Virus record (IMG/VR): IMGVR_UViG_3300020160_002376
Coordinates: 1-39,213 of that record
DNA: 39,213 nt
From: a virus
Strand: one strand, 5' to 3'
The notes beneath the pieces were generated by a model. That model made no database searches and was not told where the DNA came from. It saw nothing but the letters and a program-made list of their open reading frames with translations. Numbering within the stretch: the first letter of the stretch is position 1; every line of letters begins with the position of its first letter. Made by a program: the position numbers and the translations under genes. This document shows positions 23,894 through 33,200 of this stretch, one piece after another.

Positions 23894-24265
23894 ATGAAAT
23901 TAGACAATTTACGTACGTTAGTAAGAGAAGAATTAAGTAAAACACTTAATGAAGAATACCAAGACAAATTTAAAATGGTTGGTATGCTTATTACTAACAT
24001 TAAAAAACGCCCACAAAAAGAAATATTTTCGGATATTCGTTCACTCCCAGGTATTACAGTAGCATCTGTAAAAGAACCTATGGAATATAGTGAACAAGAT
24101 ACTGAAAAATTTCAATCAATATTGACTGTAAAAGTTGATGGTCATCCTTGGATTACAAAAGGCGGATTTGATCGCTCAAAAATGGAATTAATTCGTAAAG
24201 AAATATTAAAAGTAGAAGGAGTTTTATCATTTAATGTAAATTCTGATAATATTACTTCTCTTTAA
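23894..24265 (+). CDS. Small protein with LRTLVREEL N-terminal motif
   Basis: The protein has 123 residues. The N-terminus M-K-L-D-N-L-R-T-L-V-R-E-E-L-S-K-T-L is an amphipathic helix. It is the same pattern as the start of the unrelated protein at 36134 (L-K-Q-I-I-R-E-E-I-Q-K-V-L). The remainder (I-F-S-D-I-R-S-L-P-G-I-T-V-A-S; S-I-L-T-V-K-V-D; I-R-K-E-I-L-K-V-E-G-V-L-S-F-N-V) alternates helix and strand like a ferredoxin/ACT-type fold. Family and function are not recognised. The helix may be a removable or targeting tag, for example for entry into the prohead or virion; this is inference from its recurrence. It lies between tail tube and tail chaperone genes. Confidence 0.62.
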   Translation: MKLDNLRTLVREELSKTLNEEYQDKFKMVGMLITNIKKRPQKEIFSDIRSLPGITVASVKEPMEYSEQDTEKFQSILTVKVDGHPWITKGGFDRSKMELIRKEILKVEGVLSFNVNSDNITSL

Positions 24266-24306
24266 TATATGTATATAGGACAATTAAGTTATAACAAATA
24301 AAAATT

Positions 24307-25035
24307 ATGGACGAATTTAAATTACCTACAGAAACCATTGAATTACCCTCAAAAGGTTTACTTTATCCCGAAGGTTCTGAATTAGCAAAAGGTACTCTTG
24401 AAATGAAATATATGACCGCTAAGGAAGAAGATATCCTTACTAATCAATCATATATTAGAAATGGTACCGTATTGGATAAATTAATGAAATCGTTAATTGT
24501 ATCTAAAATCAATTATGATGATTTGTTAATTGGTGATAAAAACGCAATCATGGTTGCTGCTCGTATTTTAGGATATGGCTCAGAATATAAATTTGACTAT
24601 GCTGGTGAAGAACAATTAGTTGATTTATCTGCTTTAGATAATAAACAATTAGATGAAAAATTATTTTCATCTCGCACAAATGAATTTGTATTCACATTAC
24701 CAAAATCAAAAAATAATATCTCATTTAAACTTTTAACCCACAAAGATGAACAAGACATTAACCGTGAGCTAGAAGGTTTAAAGAAAATCAATAAAGACGC
24801 TTCCCCAGAATTATCAACACGATTAAAATATATGATCGTTTCAGTAGAGGGAAGACGAGACAAAAAAGATATAAGGGAATTTGTCGACAATTATCTCTTA
24901 GCACAAGATTCACGAGCATTAAGAGAATATGTTCGCGAGATTCAACCCGATGTTGATCTAACTTTTTTTCCCAACGGAAGCGAAGATAGAGTCTCTCTCC
25001 CAATTGGGCTTAAGTTTTTTTGGCCTGACATATGA
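24307..25035 (+). CDS. gp26: Tail/baseplate assembly protein, gp26-like (short product)
   Basis: The protein has 242 residues. The opening I-E-L-P-S-K-G-L-L-Y-P-E-G-S and M-K-Y-M-T-A-K-E-E-D-I-L-T (33-45) are the marks of the T4 gp26-type baseplate protein family. So is the ending L-P-I-G-L-K-F-F-W-P-D. The middle is predicted helical (I-N-R-E-L-E-G-L-K-K-I). In T4, gp26 is needed for hub assembly; comparable proteins in other phages are chaperones of the tape measure. Here it sits between tube and tape measure, exactly where tail chaperone pairs usually lie. Its last 32 bases overlap another frame that continues to 25321. T7 runs at 24963 and 25015 offer slip sites, so a longer fused product is likely. 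Confidence 0.8.
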   Translation: MDEFKLPTETIELPSKGLLYPEGSELAKGTLEMKYMTAKEEDILTNQSYIRNGTVLDKLMKSLIVSKINYDDLLIGDKNAIMVAARILGYGSEYKFDYAGEEQLVDLSALDNKQLDEKLFSSRTNEFVFTLPKSKNNISFKLLTHKDEQDINRELEGLKKINKDASPELSTRLKYMIVSVEGRRDKKDIREFVDNYLLAQDSRALREYVREIQPDVDLTFFPNGSEDRVSLPIGLKFFWPDI

Positions 25036-25321
25036 TACAGCTCCAATAGCGAGAGCAAATCTATTTAAACAAATTCATGAAATAGTTTTCCACGGTAAAG
25101 GTGGATATGATTGGCATACGATTTACGATATGCCAATCTGGCTTCGTAAGTATACTTTTAATGAAATTAAAAATTATTACGAAGAAGAAAAAGATGCTGC
25201 CGAAGGAAAATCAAGCTCTAAAGGTGGAAAACAAACTGTAATTGATTCTGATGGTAAAGTAAAATTACCTGAAGTACTACAAAAGGCCGCTAATAACAAA
25301 AAACCTATCAAATATAGCTAA
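25004..25321 (+). CDS. Chaperone extension in +1 frame, probably made by frameshifting
   Basis: This frame is open from 24962 to its stop at 25319-25321. No ATG occurs until residue 43 of the listed frame (M in Y-D-M-P-I-W); the listed start is a TTG at 25004 with no supporting signal. The protein-like sequence before that ATG (F-G-L-T-Y-D-T-A-P-I-A-R-A-N-L-F-K-Q-I-H) looks conserved. This indicates entry from the upstream gene by a +1 or -2 shift at the T7 run 25015-25021. The fused product would have about 337 residues: 238 from the gp26-like part plus 99. M-P-I-W-L-R-K-Y-T-F-N-E-I is typical of small tail-chaperone C-terminal parts. A Lys/Ser/Gly linker and a basic end follow. It lies 37 bases before the tape measure. 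Confidence 0.7.
   Translation: MGLSFFGLTYDTAPIARANLFKQIHEIVFHGKGGYDWHTIYDMPIWLRKYTFNEIKNYYEEEKDAAEGKSSSKGGKQTVIDSDGKVKLPEVLQKAANNKKPIKYS
25015..25021 (+). other. Candidate slippery site (T7) for +1/-2 frameshift
   Basis: TTTTTTT is read as Phe-Phe in the gp26-like frame (AAG-TTT-TTT-TGG), four codons before its stop at 25033. A +1 or -2 shift here continues as GGC-CTG-ACA into the downstream frame. A second T7 run at 24963-24969 also allows entry. Transcriptional slippage on the run would give the same result. Confidence 0.55.
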
Positions 25322-25335
25322 AAATATTACTCTTT

Positions 25336-25352
25336 AATATTTATAATAAAAT
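25336..25352 (+). promoter_or_regulatory. Putative late promoter of the tape measure gene
   Basis: AATATTTATAATAAAAT is an exact copy of the commonest form, with its core at 25337-25344, 14 nt before the ATG at 25359. Confidence 0.7.
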
Positions 25353-25358
25353 ACTTCA

Positions 25359-27722
25359 ATGGCTAGTGCAGATGATAAAAGAAGAGACATAGAAGCTCAA
25401 ATTAATAAACTTAGTGGAGATACCGCTAGACGTTATAGAGATCAACTTGATATTCTAGTTCAAAATAATGCCGCTCTTTCTGAATTTGATGACCTTCTTG
25501 TAGATGTTAACAATAGAGTCTCAGCCATATCTGAAGGTTTCGCCGGAGTTGAAAGCCAATTAAATAGTATAGTATCAGAATTAAAACATGCTAATACTAA
25601 TTCTAAAGATATAACCAAATCATTTACTAGTTTAAGATCTATTGCACAAAAATTAAAATATGATCAACAAGGTATTAATGAATTAAGTAGTGATCAACTA
25701 AAAAAAGAAAAATCTAGAATAAAAATTCTTCAAGATCAATTAAAAGTTGCAGCTCAGCAAGCTCGTGAAAAACAACAAAATTACCAAATTCTGACTGCAC
25801 AAGAAGATGCAGTACTACGAGCAGAACAAGAACAATATGGAGTTATTCGAGATATAAATGCTTTATTAGATAAAAGAATTGAACAAGAAGATAAATTAAA
25901 TAAAAAATTAGGTGTAACAGGTGCTCTTTTAACAGGAATGAGTAAAATTCCATTAGTAGGACCGTTACTTAAAACAAATGAAGCACTAGATGCTGCTAGA
26001 GAAAAAGCTAAAGCTGGAGGAAACGCCTTCCAAGCAATGGGTGCAGGTTTATCCAGTGTAGGTAAAAGTTTAGTATCATCTTTAGCCGATCCTTTAGTTT
26101 CTATAGGTTTGCTAGTAAAAGCTTTTCAATTTTTATTAGAATTAGGATTTAAAGTAGATAAACAAGTAGTAGGTTTACAAAAAAGCCTTTACCTTTCAAA
26201 AGAAGGTGCTGAAGGTCTTCGAGCAAATTTCCAATATATTAAAGAAAATAACCAACTACTGGTTAAAGGATTAGATAATGCATATCTTAGTGTTCGAAAT
26301 CAAGAGGAAGCAGTATTACAGCTATCTGAATCTATGGGGGCTGTATCATTAGCTACTAATAAAGAAATACAAGGTCAAATATTGTTAACTAAACAATTTG
26401 GTCTTACTAATGAAGAAGCAGAACAAGCTTATGTTTTAGCTCGTCAAAATAATATGGTGGTAACTGATGTTACTGATGAAATAATAGGACAAGTTAAAGC
26501 TAACCAAAAACAAACCGGTGTTTTATTAAATTCCAAAAAAATAATCCAAGATACATTAAAAATCTCAGGCCAATTACGTTTACAATATGGAAATAATGTT
26601 AAACAATTAGCATCTGCGGTAATTCAATCAAATAAATTAGGATTTTCATTAGAACAAACTAAAAAAATAGCTGAAGGATTACTTAACTTTGAAGAATCAA
26701 TTGAAAATGAATTAGCAGCTGAATTATTAATTGGTAGAGATCTTAATCTAGAACAAGCACGTTTACTTGCCTTAAATGGTGAATCTGCAAAAGCAACAGC
26801 TTTAATAGCTGAAAATATGGGTGGATCAGCTGGATTTGCTGCAATGAATGTTCTTCAACAGGAATCTTTAGCAAAAGCTTTAGGTATGAATGCGGATGAA
26901 TTGGCTAATTCAATAATGCATCAAGAAAATTTAAACCAGTTAGGAGAAGAAGATAAAAAACGATTAGAAGATCAATTAAATTATCTTAATTCTATAGGAG
27001 CGGTCGAACAAGCCCAACAATTAGAAAGAGCAATTGCTAATGGAGACAATATAGAAGCAGCTCTAACTGCTTCTGAAGCCCAAGCAAAATTTTATGAATC
27101 TATAGAAAAAATTAAAGAAACACTTATTGATATAGTAGATGGCCCAGCTTTAAAATTTGCAAATGGATTAGTAAATTTATTATCTAATGCTCAAGCTCTA
27201 AAAGGAGTTATATATGAGGTTGGGGTGGCATTTGCTACTATAAGTCTTGCATCTTTTATAAGACAATTAGCAGTAGCAGCAGTTTCAGCTGGTACTCTTT
27301 CTATAGCTTCAGCTGCTATAGCATCAGCAGTATCTTTTGGACTAGCTGCAACCGCTGTAATATCAGCTATATATTCTATAGGATCAGCAATTAATAATGC
27401 CCAAGATAAATCAGCATCAAATACTGAACAACTAACAAAAAAGAAATTCAATGAAGGTGGTATTGTTGGAGGTAACTCATTAACTGGAGACAATGTTGGA
27501 ATTAATGTCAATTCAGGTGAAATGGTTTTAACTAGAAAACAACAAGCTGAATTTTATAATATGATTAAAAATGGCGGTGGAGCTGGAGATAGAAATTCTC
27601 CAATAACAGCTAATTTAATATTAGATGGTAAAGTATTAGCTACTACTATGGCAAATACTGAAGAAAGATATTCCAACCAATTAGGTTCATCTAGATCAAT
27701 AGCAAATCACCAACCAAGTTAA
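25359..27722 (+). CDS. Tape measure protein
   Basis: The protein has 787 residues. The first 200 are mainly helical coiled coil (Q-L-N-S-I-V-S-E-L-K; K-K-E-K-S-R-I-K-I-L-Q-D-Q-L-K). A hydrophobic Ala/Ile/Ser-rich stretch lies at about 616-680. The C-terminal F-N-E-G-G-I-V-G-G-N-S-L-T-G-D-N-V (about 697-713), followed by N-S-G-E-M-V-L-T-R-K-Q-Q, is the classic ending of phage tape measure proteins. It sets tail length, fills the tube, and may help cross the host membrane on ejection. T4's counterpart gp29 is 590 residues, so a longer tail is expected if length scales. It follows the chaperone pair directly and has its own promoter-like element. Confidence 0.88.
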   Translation: MASADDKRRDIEAQINKLSGDTARRYRDQLDILVQNNAALSEFDDLLVDVNNRVSAISEGFAGVESQLNSIVSELKHANTNSKDITKSFTSLRSIAQKLKYDQQGINELSSDQLKKEKSRIKILQDQLKVAAQQAREKQQNYQILTAQEDAVLRAEQEQYGVIRDINALLDKRIEQEDKLNKKLGVTGALLTGMSKIPLVGPLLKTNEALDAAREKAKAGGNAFQAMGAGLSSVGKSLVSSLADPLVSIGLLVKAFQFLLELGFKVDKQVVGLQKSLYLSKEGAEGLRANFQYIKENNQLLVKGLDNAYLSVRNQEEAVLQLSESMGAVSLATNKEIQGQILLTKQFGLTNEEAEQAYVLARQNNMVVTDVTDEIIGQVKANQKQTGVLLNSKKIIQDTLKISGQLRLQYGNNVKQLASAVIQSNKLGFSLEQTKKIAEGLLNFEESIENELAAELLIGRDLNLEQARLLALNGESAKATALIAENMGGSAGFAAMNVLQQESLAKALGMNADELANSIMHQENLNQLGEEDKKRLEDQLNYLNSIGAVEQAQQLERAIANGDNIEAALTASEAQAKFYESIEKIKETLIDIVDGPALKFANGLVNLLSNAQALKGVIYEVGVAFATISLASFIRQLAVAAVSAGTLSIASAAIASAVSFGLAATAVISAIYSIGSAINNAQDKSASNTEQLTKKKFNEGGIVGGNSLTGDNVGINVNSGEMVLTRKQQAEFYNMIKNGGGAGDRNSPITANLILDGKVLATTMANTEERYSNQLGSSRSIANHQPS

Positions 27723-27738
27723 TACCCTTTAATAACAT

Positions 27739-27755
27739 AATATTTATAATAAAAT
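27739..27755 (+). promoter_or_regulatory. Putative late promoter of the central baseplate cluster
   Basis: AATATTTATAATAAAAT is an exact copy with its core at 27740-27747, 16 nt before the ATG at 27764. It is the last intergenic copy in the window, so it may serve the genes up to 34401. Confidence 0.7.
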
Positions 27756-27763
27756 AATTTACT

Positions 27764-28060
27764 ATGGGACTATATGATCTACTAACAACTCAAGGTTCAA
27801 CATTAACTGCTTATAACGGTACTACCCCACCAGTTAATCCCCTTGCAACACAACAATCAAAATTACATGCTGATGGAAATACACCTGGATATTCATTAGA
27901 TGGAACTAATGCTGTATTAGTAAATGGACAATATAATGCTTATTTAGATGGTGTAGGTAACCAAATTCCATTACCTTCATTACTTGATACTAACGGAACT
28001 GTTCCCCCTTCAACAGCAGGTGGACAAGCATTGCCTTATTTAGCTAATTTACCTCAATAA
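27764..28060 (+). CDS. Small hypothetical baseplate-region protein
   Basis: The 98 residues are rich in Gly, Pro, Asn and Thr. The start M-G-L-Y-D-L-L-T-T-Q-G resembles the start of the next gene (M-G-L-F-K-L-L-T-D-P-G). The centre has N-P-L-A-T-Q-Q-S-K-L-H-A-D-G and G-Q-Y-N-A-Y-L-D-G-V-G-N; the end is Pro/Leu-rich. Little regular secondary structure is expected, which fits a small structural or plug protein. It lies between the tape measure and a baseplate protein. No family is recognised. Confidence 0.62.
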   Translation: MGLYDLLTTQGSTLTAYNGTTPPVNPLATQQSKLHADGNTPGYSLDGTNAVLVNGQYNAYLDGVGNQIPLPSLLDTNGTVPPSTAGGQALPYLANLPQ

Positions 28061-28069
28061 ATAAATTAA

Positions 28070-29911
28070 ATGGGGTTATTTAAACTTTTAACAGACCCGG
28101 GGAACTTTCAATTCTATTGGCAAAATCAAAAACCAGGAAGTGAATCCCCCAATGTTGTTAACCCTAGGAAAATTCCTTTTGGGAAGGATAGATTCAAAGG
28201 TGGTTCAAGTAAAGAACCTTATATTGTTAAATCACCTACTTTTGCAGATGATGATACTAAAAGTGCTCCTTTTTATAATGATTTTATATTAAGAGGTGGA
28301 ATTTTAGCTCCTTCATCAGCTACAGAAGATGTTACTCGATTAACAAGATATTTTTCTGATTTAAATAACCCAAAAGGTGCTCTTTTTGTTACTAAACAAA
28401 ATATACTATCCAAAACAGGAGTAAAAACAGAAGCAACAAAGGGAACCGCATATTTAGGAAGCACTTCAAATGAGGGATATTATAATCCTTTATCTACATT
28501 AACACAAGCTGGAGTTGGATTTTTAGGAACCCATGTAAATAAACAAGGTGGGTTATTTCATTCTAACTCAATAAAAACATATCAAGATGCTATTATTGAA
28601 AATAATCAAACTGTTAATGTTTTTCGTAATAGATTAGTAGCCCTCCAATCTCAAATTAATAGACCATCTTTTGATGGAGTTAATAAATATAATCTAAACC
28701 CAAATGTATCTACTCTAATCCAATATTCTGGTGGGCCCGATTCAATAGCGGGAGTTGGTTTTACTAATATTAGATTTGCTACAAATAATGATGGAAATAT
28801 TTTAAAAGTTTTAAATAATTCACCATCATCAACCTCTGATTCAAATTCACGTTTTAAAACTTGGGGTTCTAAAGAATTTAATGACATCCAAAGAACCCAA
28901 ACCAACCCAGATAGTCTTATCACAGAAGACTTTAGAAAAATATTAACTCCTGACCAAGCATACCAAAATTCTTTTTTAAGTAAATCTCCGGATTATGTAA
29001 CTAAAAATATTGAAGATAAGTTAGGTTTAAGTAATCCTGGAAGTCGGTTAAGAAATCGATCAAACTATGCAACAGGTAGTATATATAATGGGGTTTCAAC
29101 AGCTGTAGATAAAGTAAATGCTTCATACATTTATAAAAATGAATCTAATGTTGGTTCACAATATGGTAAAGATAAAAACTATAACGATCTTATCAATTTT
29201 AACATTGCTATCTTAAATAATGAACTTCAAGTAGGAGGCCCTTACAAGAAATACATGCATTTTAGAGCATTTATAGATGGAATTTCAGATTCTTATAATG
29301 CTGATTGGAATGCTATCAATTATATGGGTCGTGCTGAAAAATTTTATAAATACAAAGGATTTGACAGAAAAATGTCATTAGCCTTTACGGTTGCTGCTCA
29401 ATCAAAACAAGAGATTACAGCAATGTATGATAAATTAAACTTCCTTGCCTCCTCACTTGCTCCTGAGTACCTTGATAGTGTAACATCAGGATATATGGCT
29501 GGAAACATTGCATACATAACATTGGGGGGATATATAAATGATCAACCCGGTATAATTACATCATTAGATTTTACTATACCTGAGGAATCACCATGGGAAA
29601 TAGCTATAGATGAAAGCGGAGGACCTGCAGAATCTAAGGATGTTAGACAATTACCTCATATTATACGAGTTTCATTGCAATTCACCCCAATCCATAAATT
29701 CAGACCAGAAAAACAATCATTCCTAAATGATAAATTAGGTACAGATAGTGTAAAATTATTAGAACCAGGAAATCAAAAATATATTGACCAAAATAGACCA
29801 TTCACTACTAATTATGATAATGAAGGGAAATATACAAACCAAGAAAACACCACCCCAATTAACGTCCCTATCCAATTACAACCACTCCGAACATCAAACG
29901 ATTTAGTTTAA
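28070..29911 (+). CDS. Baseplate protein, possible tail-tube initiator (gp48/gp54-like)
   Basis: The 613 residues include a long N-terminal region, rich in Asn, Ser and Gly, with no recognised family. The C-terminal region (about 395-565) resembles the tube-like domain of baseplate proteins that start tube assembly: M-H-F-R-A-F-I-D-G, then Y-M-G-R-A-E-K-F-Y-K-Y-K-G-F, a helix with Y-D-K-L-N-F-L-A-S-S-L, and I-I-R-V-S-L-Q-F-T-P-I-H-K. In T4 these roles belong to gp48 and gp54, which cap the hub and nucleate the tube. The position, between tape measure and a LysM-type gene, matches contractile tail operons. It may instead be another hub-associated subunit. Confidence 0.6.
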   Translation: MGLFKLLTDPGNFQFYWQNQKPGSESPNVVNPRKIPFGKDRFKGGSSKEPYIVKSPTFADDDTKSAPFYNDFILRGGILAPSSATEDVTRLTRYFSDLNNPKGALFVTKQNILSKTGVKTEATKGTAYLGSTSNEGYYNPLSTLTQAGVGFLGTHVNKQGGLFHSNSIKTYQDAIIENNQTVNVFRNRLVALQSQINRPSFDGVNKYNLNPNVSTLIQYSGGPDSIAGVGFTNIRFATNNDGNILKVLNNSPSSTSDSNSRFKTWGSKEFNDIQRTQTNPDSLITEDFRKILTPDQAYQNSFLSKSPDYVTKNIEDKLGLSNPGSRLRNRSNYATGSIYNGVSTAVDKVNASYIYKNESNVGSQYGKDKNYNDLINFNIAILNNELQVGGPYKKYMHFRAFIDGISDSYNADWNAINYMGRAEKFYKYKGFDRKMSLAFTVAAQSKQEITAMYDKLNFLASSLAPEYLDSVTSGYMAGNIAYITLGGYINDQPGIITSLDFTIPEESPWEIAIDESGGPAESKDVRQLPHIIRVSLQFTPIHKFRPEKQSFLNDKLGTDSVKLLEPGNQKYIDQNRPFTTNYDNEGKYTNQENTTPINVPIQLQPLRTSNDLV

Positions 29912-29916
29912 CAATA

Positions 29917-30231
29917 ATGGCAAGATACAATAACATACCAATAGTTACAACAACAACAGATTCTAATAGAAGATACACTGTTGTAAAATATCCAAAAATC
30001 CCCCTTGGACCCTCAGATATTTATGTGTATACTACAAAAGGTGATAGATTCGATATCTTATCTTTAAATTATTATGGAGATTCTTCATTATGGTGGATCA
30101 TTAATAGAGCAAATCCTGGACAAAGTTCAGACTCTATTTATCCATCTATAGGAGCACAGATTAGAATACCATCACCACAAAGAGTAGCAACTATATTATC
30201 ACAATATAGTGCAATAAATGATACAATATAG
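29917..30231 (+). CDS. gp53: LysM-type baseplate protein, gp53-like
   Basis: The protein has 104 residues. The middle reads Y-V-Y-T-T-K-G-D-R-F-D-I-L-S-L-N-Y-Y-G-D-S-S-L-W-W-I-I (about 37-63), then N-R-A-N-P-G, then G-A-Q-I-R-I-P-S-P at 79-87. This is the LysM-like fold of contractile baseplates (T-K-G-D-x-x-x-x-L-x-x-x-Y-Y-G-D-x-x-L-W-W-x-I), shared with T4 gp53 and the small LysM proteins of R-pyocins and other contractile systems. In T4, gp53 clamps wedge units around the hub. It sits five bases after the preceding baseplate gene and two bases before the hub gene, so the three are probably translated in concert. Confidence 0.82.
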   Translation: MARYNNIPIVTTTTDSNRRYTVVKYPKIPLGPSDIYVYTTKGDRFDILSLNYYGDSSLWWIINRANPGQSSDSIYPSIGAQIRIPSPQRVATILSQYSAINDTI

Positions 30232-30233
30232 TT

Positions 30234-33200
30234 ATGGGAAATATTATTGGGGAACCTTTAGATGATTATGTAGCTAATCAAATTAAAGCTAGACAAAAAC
30301 TTCATGGTAGTGGGGTTAGATTCGACCAAAACACAAGAACTGAAGATCAGCTTAATATTTTAAATTCAAATACTTCTTGGATTAAATTAGCTTCTGGAGT
30401 TTCTATTAGTGATGAAGAGAGATTAAAAGATCTAGGATTTACATCCACAGAAAGACCTAACCTCCTAAAGAGAGGATTAGCCCAAAAATATGTCTTATTC
30501 AATGGAATTTCAGAATATAATGAGGGAGTATTAACACAAAGACAAGGTTTTAAACCATCAACTTTCCAAAATGTTTTTAACGATAATGGTAAAGTAATAG
30601 GTGCTACTATTAGAGATTCCGAAGATAGTTCATATATCTATAGCAGATATAGAAATGCAGGTAGTGAAACTCACGGTTCTGATTCAGGATATTCTCCAAT
30701 GCCTGGTATTATCAGTATGGAGGTTAAAGCCTTAAAGCGTGGTTCAATAGAAAAAGCATTCGTTAAAATTAAAGCCCAAAATAGACAACAACTTGATATT
30801 TTAGATACATTATACATGCGTTTAGGATATACAGTTTTACTTGAATGGGGAAATACTTTATATACTACTTCAGGAGGAGATAAACAAGTTGTCCGTAATA
30901 CTATTATTGAAGATAAATTTTTTGAATTTGAAGGAAATAGATCTTATTTAGATTTTATTGGTGGGTCAAATGATCCATTAATTAAATCATATAAGGAAAA
31001 ATATAATGGAAACTATGATGGGATGTTAGCAGTAATATCTAATTTTAGTTGGACATTCAATAATGACGGATCATATGATATTGATTTAACCTTAATTAGT
31101 TTAGGTGATGTTATTGAATCTTTAAAATCAAATATTTCCATTAATAGTAAAGTTAGTGAATTCATCTCATCAAACACATTAGCATCAGGATCTATAGAAA
31201 ATCCAATAATTGAAACTAGTAAAGATTTAAATAATATTAGTTCAATGCTTTGGCTATTTACTCGATTTGGACCCACTAAAAAAGAAATAAATATTTTCTT
31301 ACCGGGAATGAAAGAAAATGTTGGAAAAAGAACTGTTGGTTATTTTTTAAATAAAGGAAAAGTTGAACTTGTTAATCAAACAGGTGTATATACTTTCTAT
31401 GAAAAAACTAGTACTTCTAAAGAATACCTCCCATTAACCCCCCAAACCTACACAACCATAAACCCAGATCAAAATGCTGAACAATATTTAATTAATCGAT
31501 TTCATACTATTGGAAATAATAAATATGCCACTGTTGGTCCATCTTCAGACCCTACTAAAGGATATGTTCTCAGTGGAAATGGTAAAAAGAGAATGCTTAC
31601 TTACTATATTCCTTATACAGTAACAGCTTATGTGGACAATAGTGTTCCTGGGAGTGGATTAGCTGGTGTAGGAGCAGGAGCAACTGAACAAGAATTTACT
31701 CGTTATCATAAATATATAATTTATTATACCAGAAAACCACTTAAATCTAATGAGTCCATTAGTAACCCTATAGCTGCTGCCCCTGGATTTACTGCTTTTC
31801 AACTAGATTCTACAGAAAAACAATATTATCTAAGATTTGCTTATCTTTTAGAATTCATTCAAGAAAATATTATCCCAGAAATTTCATCTTCACCTGATAA
31901 TGCTCCCCTATTTTCTATAGATTATGATACCTGGAGTAATTACATGTATTCTCTTCCAAATCAAATTTCCCTAGATCCTACAAAATGTATAGTTAGAAAT
32001 GATCATTTTGTAAAACTTTATGGGGAAAAAAATCCATCAAAATCTTTTCCTGAATTACAACCATTTAGGATAGTAGATACCAATGCTGATAATAATTTTG
32101 CTAAAAATCAAAATTTAGCTTATCCTTTAAATATTTATTTAAATTTTAACTTTATTCTTGAAAGTTTAAAGAGTAATCAAAATGAAAGAGGAGATACTAA
32201 TTTATATGGATTTATATCATCTATATGCACAGGTCTTAATAAAGCTTTAGGTGGAGTAAATAATCTTGAACCTATTATAAATAAAGATACTAATACATTA
32301 ACTATAATTGATTCAACTCCTATACCTGGTGTAAGTTGCCCTGAAGATAGTTCTTATGAATTAATGTTATATGGATATAAAGGATCCAATCTTAACCCAG
32401 ATAAACAATCTTTTACTACATATGAGTCTAATTTCATTAGAGATATTAATTTAAAAACAACCATCTCCCCAGATTATGCTACTATGGTTACTGTAGGAGC
32501 AACCGCTAACGGATATGTTAAAGGAACAGAAGCTACTGCATTCTCAGTATGGAATGAAGGTATAGTTGATAGATTTAAAAATGAATTAATACCACCACCT
32601 CAACAGGTTGAATCTGATCCAACAGACTATCAAAAAGAAGCATTAACCAATTATGGTAAAGAATTTTTATATCCTCTAACACATTGTTATGGGTTTGATG
32701 GTAATTTATATCCATCTCCCCCATCTGTAGGAAATCTTAATAGTGATATAATAGGTAAAAATATTTCTATAGTAACAGAATTTTACAAATATATTATTGC
32801 TAAAAAAGGACAAAAAACACAACAAGCCGGAACTATTGGTTTTATTCCATTTAAATTAAGTATTACAATGGATGGTATTTCGGGTATTAAAATTTATAAT
32901 AAATTAAATGTAAATTCTTCTTTCTTACCTGTAAGATATGGAAAAACTTTAAACTTTATTATTACTGGAGTGAACCACAGATTGCAAAATAATGATTGGG
33001 AAACAACATTAGAGACAATAGTAATGCCCAAAACAAGTCAACTTGAGATTTCCGACTATGATATCTCATCAATTGCCCAAGATATATCACTTTCCGAAGC
33101 CTCTATCCCATCATCAGCAATTCCTACTGTTCTTACTTCAGGAAATGGTTTAGACCCTATTAAAAATCTTATTGCAAAACTTGAATCATTTGGAGGAGAT

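Noticed and set aside
24597-25003. Minus-strand reading frames opposite the gp26-like gene
   Set aside because: The + strand frame has clear family motifs, and the minus-strand products have none.
25004-25006. TTG as an independent start of the chaperone extension
   Set aside because: No start context supports it, and every other start seen is ATG apart from one GTG in a stop-start overlap. The frame is open upstream of it, and the T7 run gives a better explanation.
440-27755. TATAAATA octamers on the minus strand as antisense late promoters
   Set aside because: Each is the reverse complement of a + strand element placed just before a + strand gene, and no minus-strand gene follows any of them. 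A + strand role is simpler, although antisense transcription cannot be excluded by sequence alone.
32120-32145. AAATATTTATTTAAAT inside the hub gene as another late promoter
   Set aside because: It has the core, but it lies deep inside a coding region with no gene start nearby and lacks the AATAAAAT tail. In this AT-rich DNA such short matches are expected. Similar chance matches occur near 6150, 18100 and 30018.
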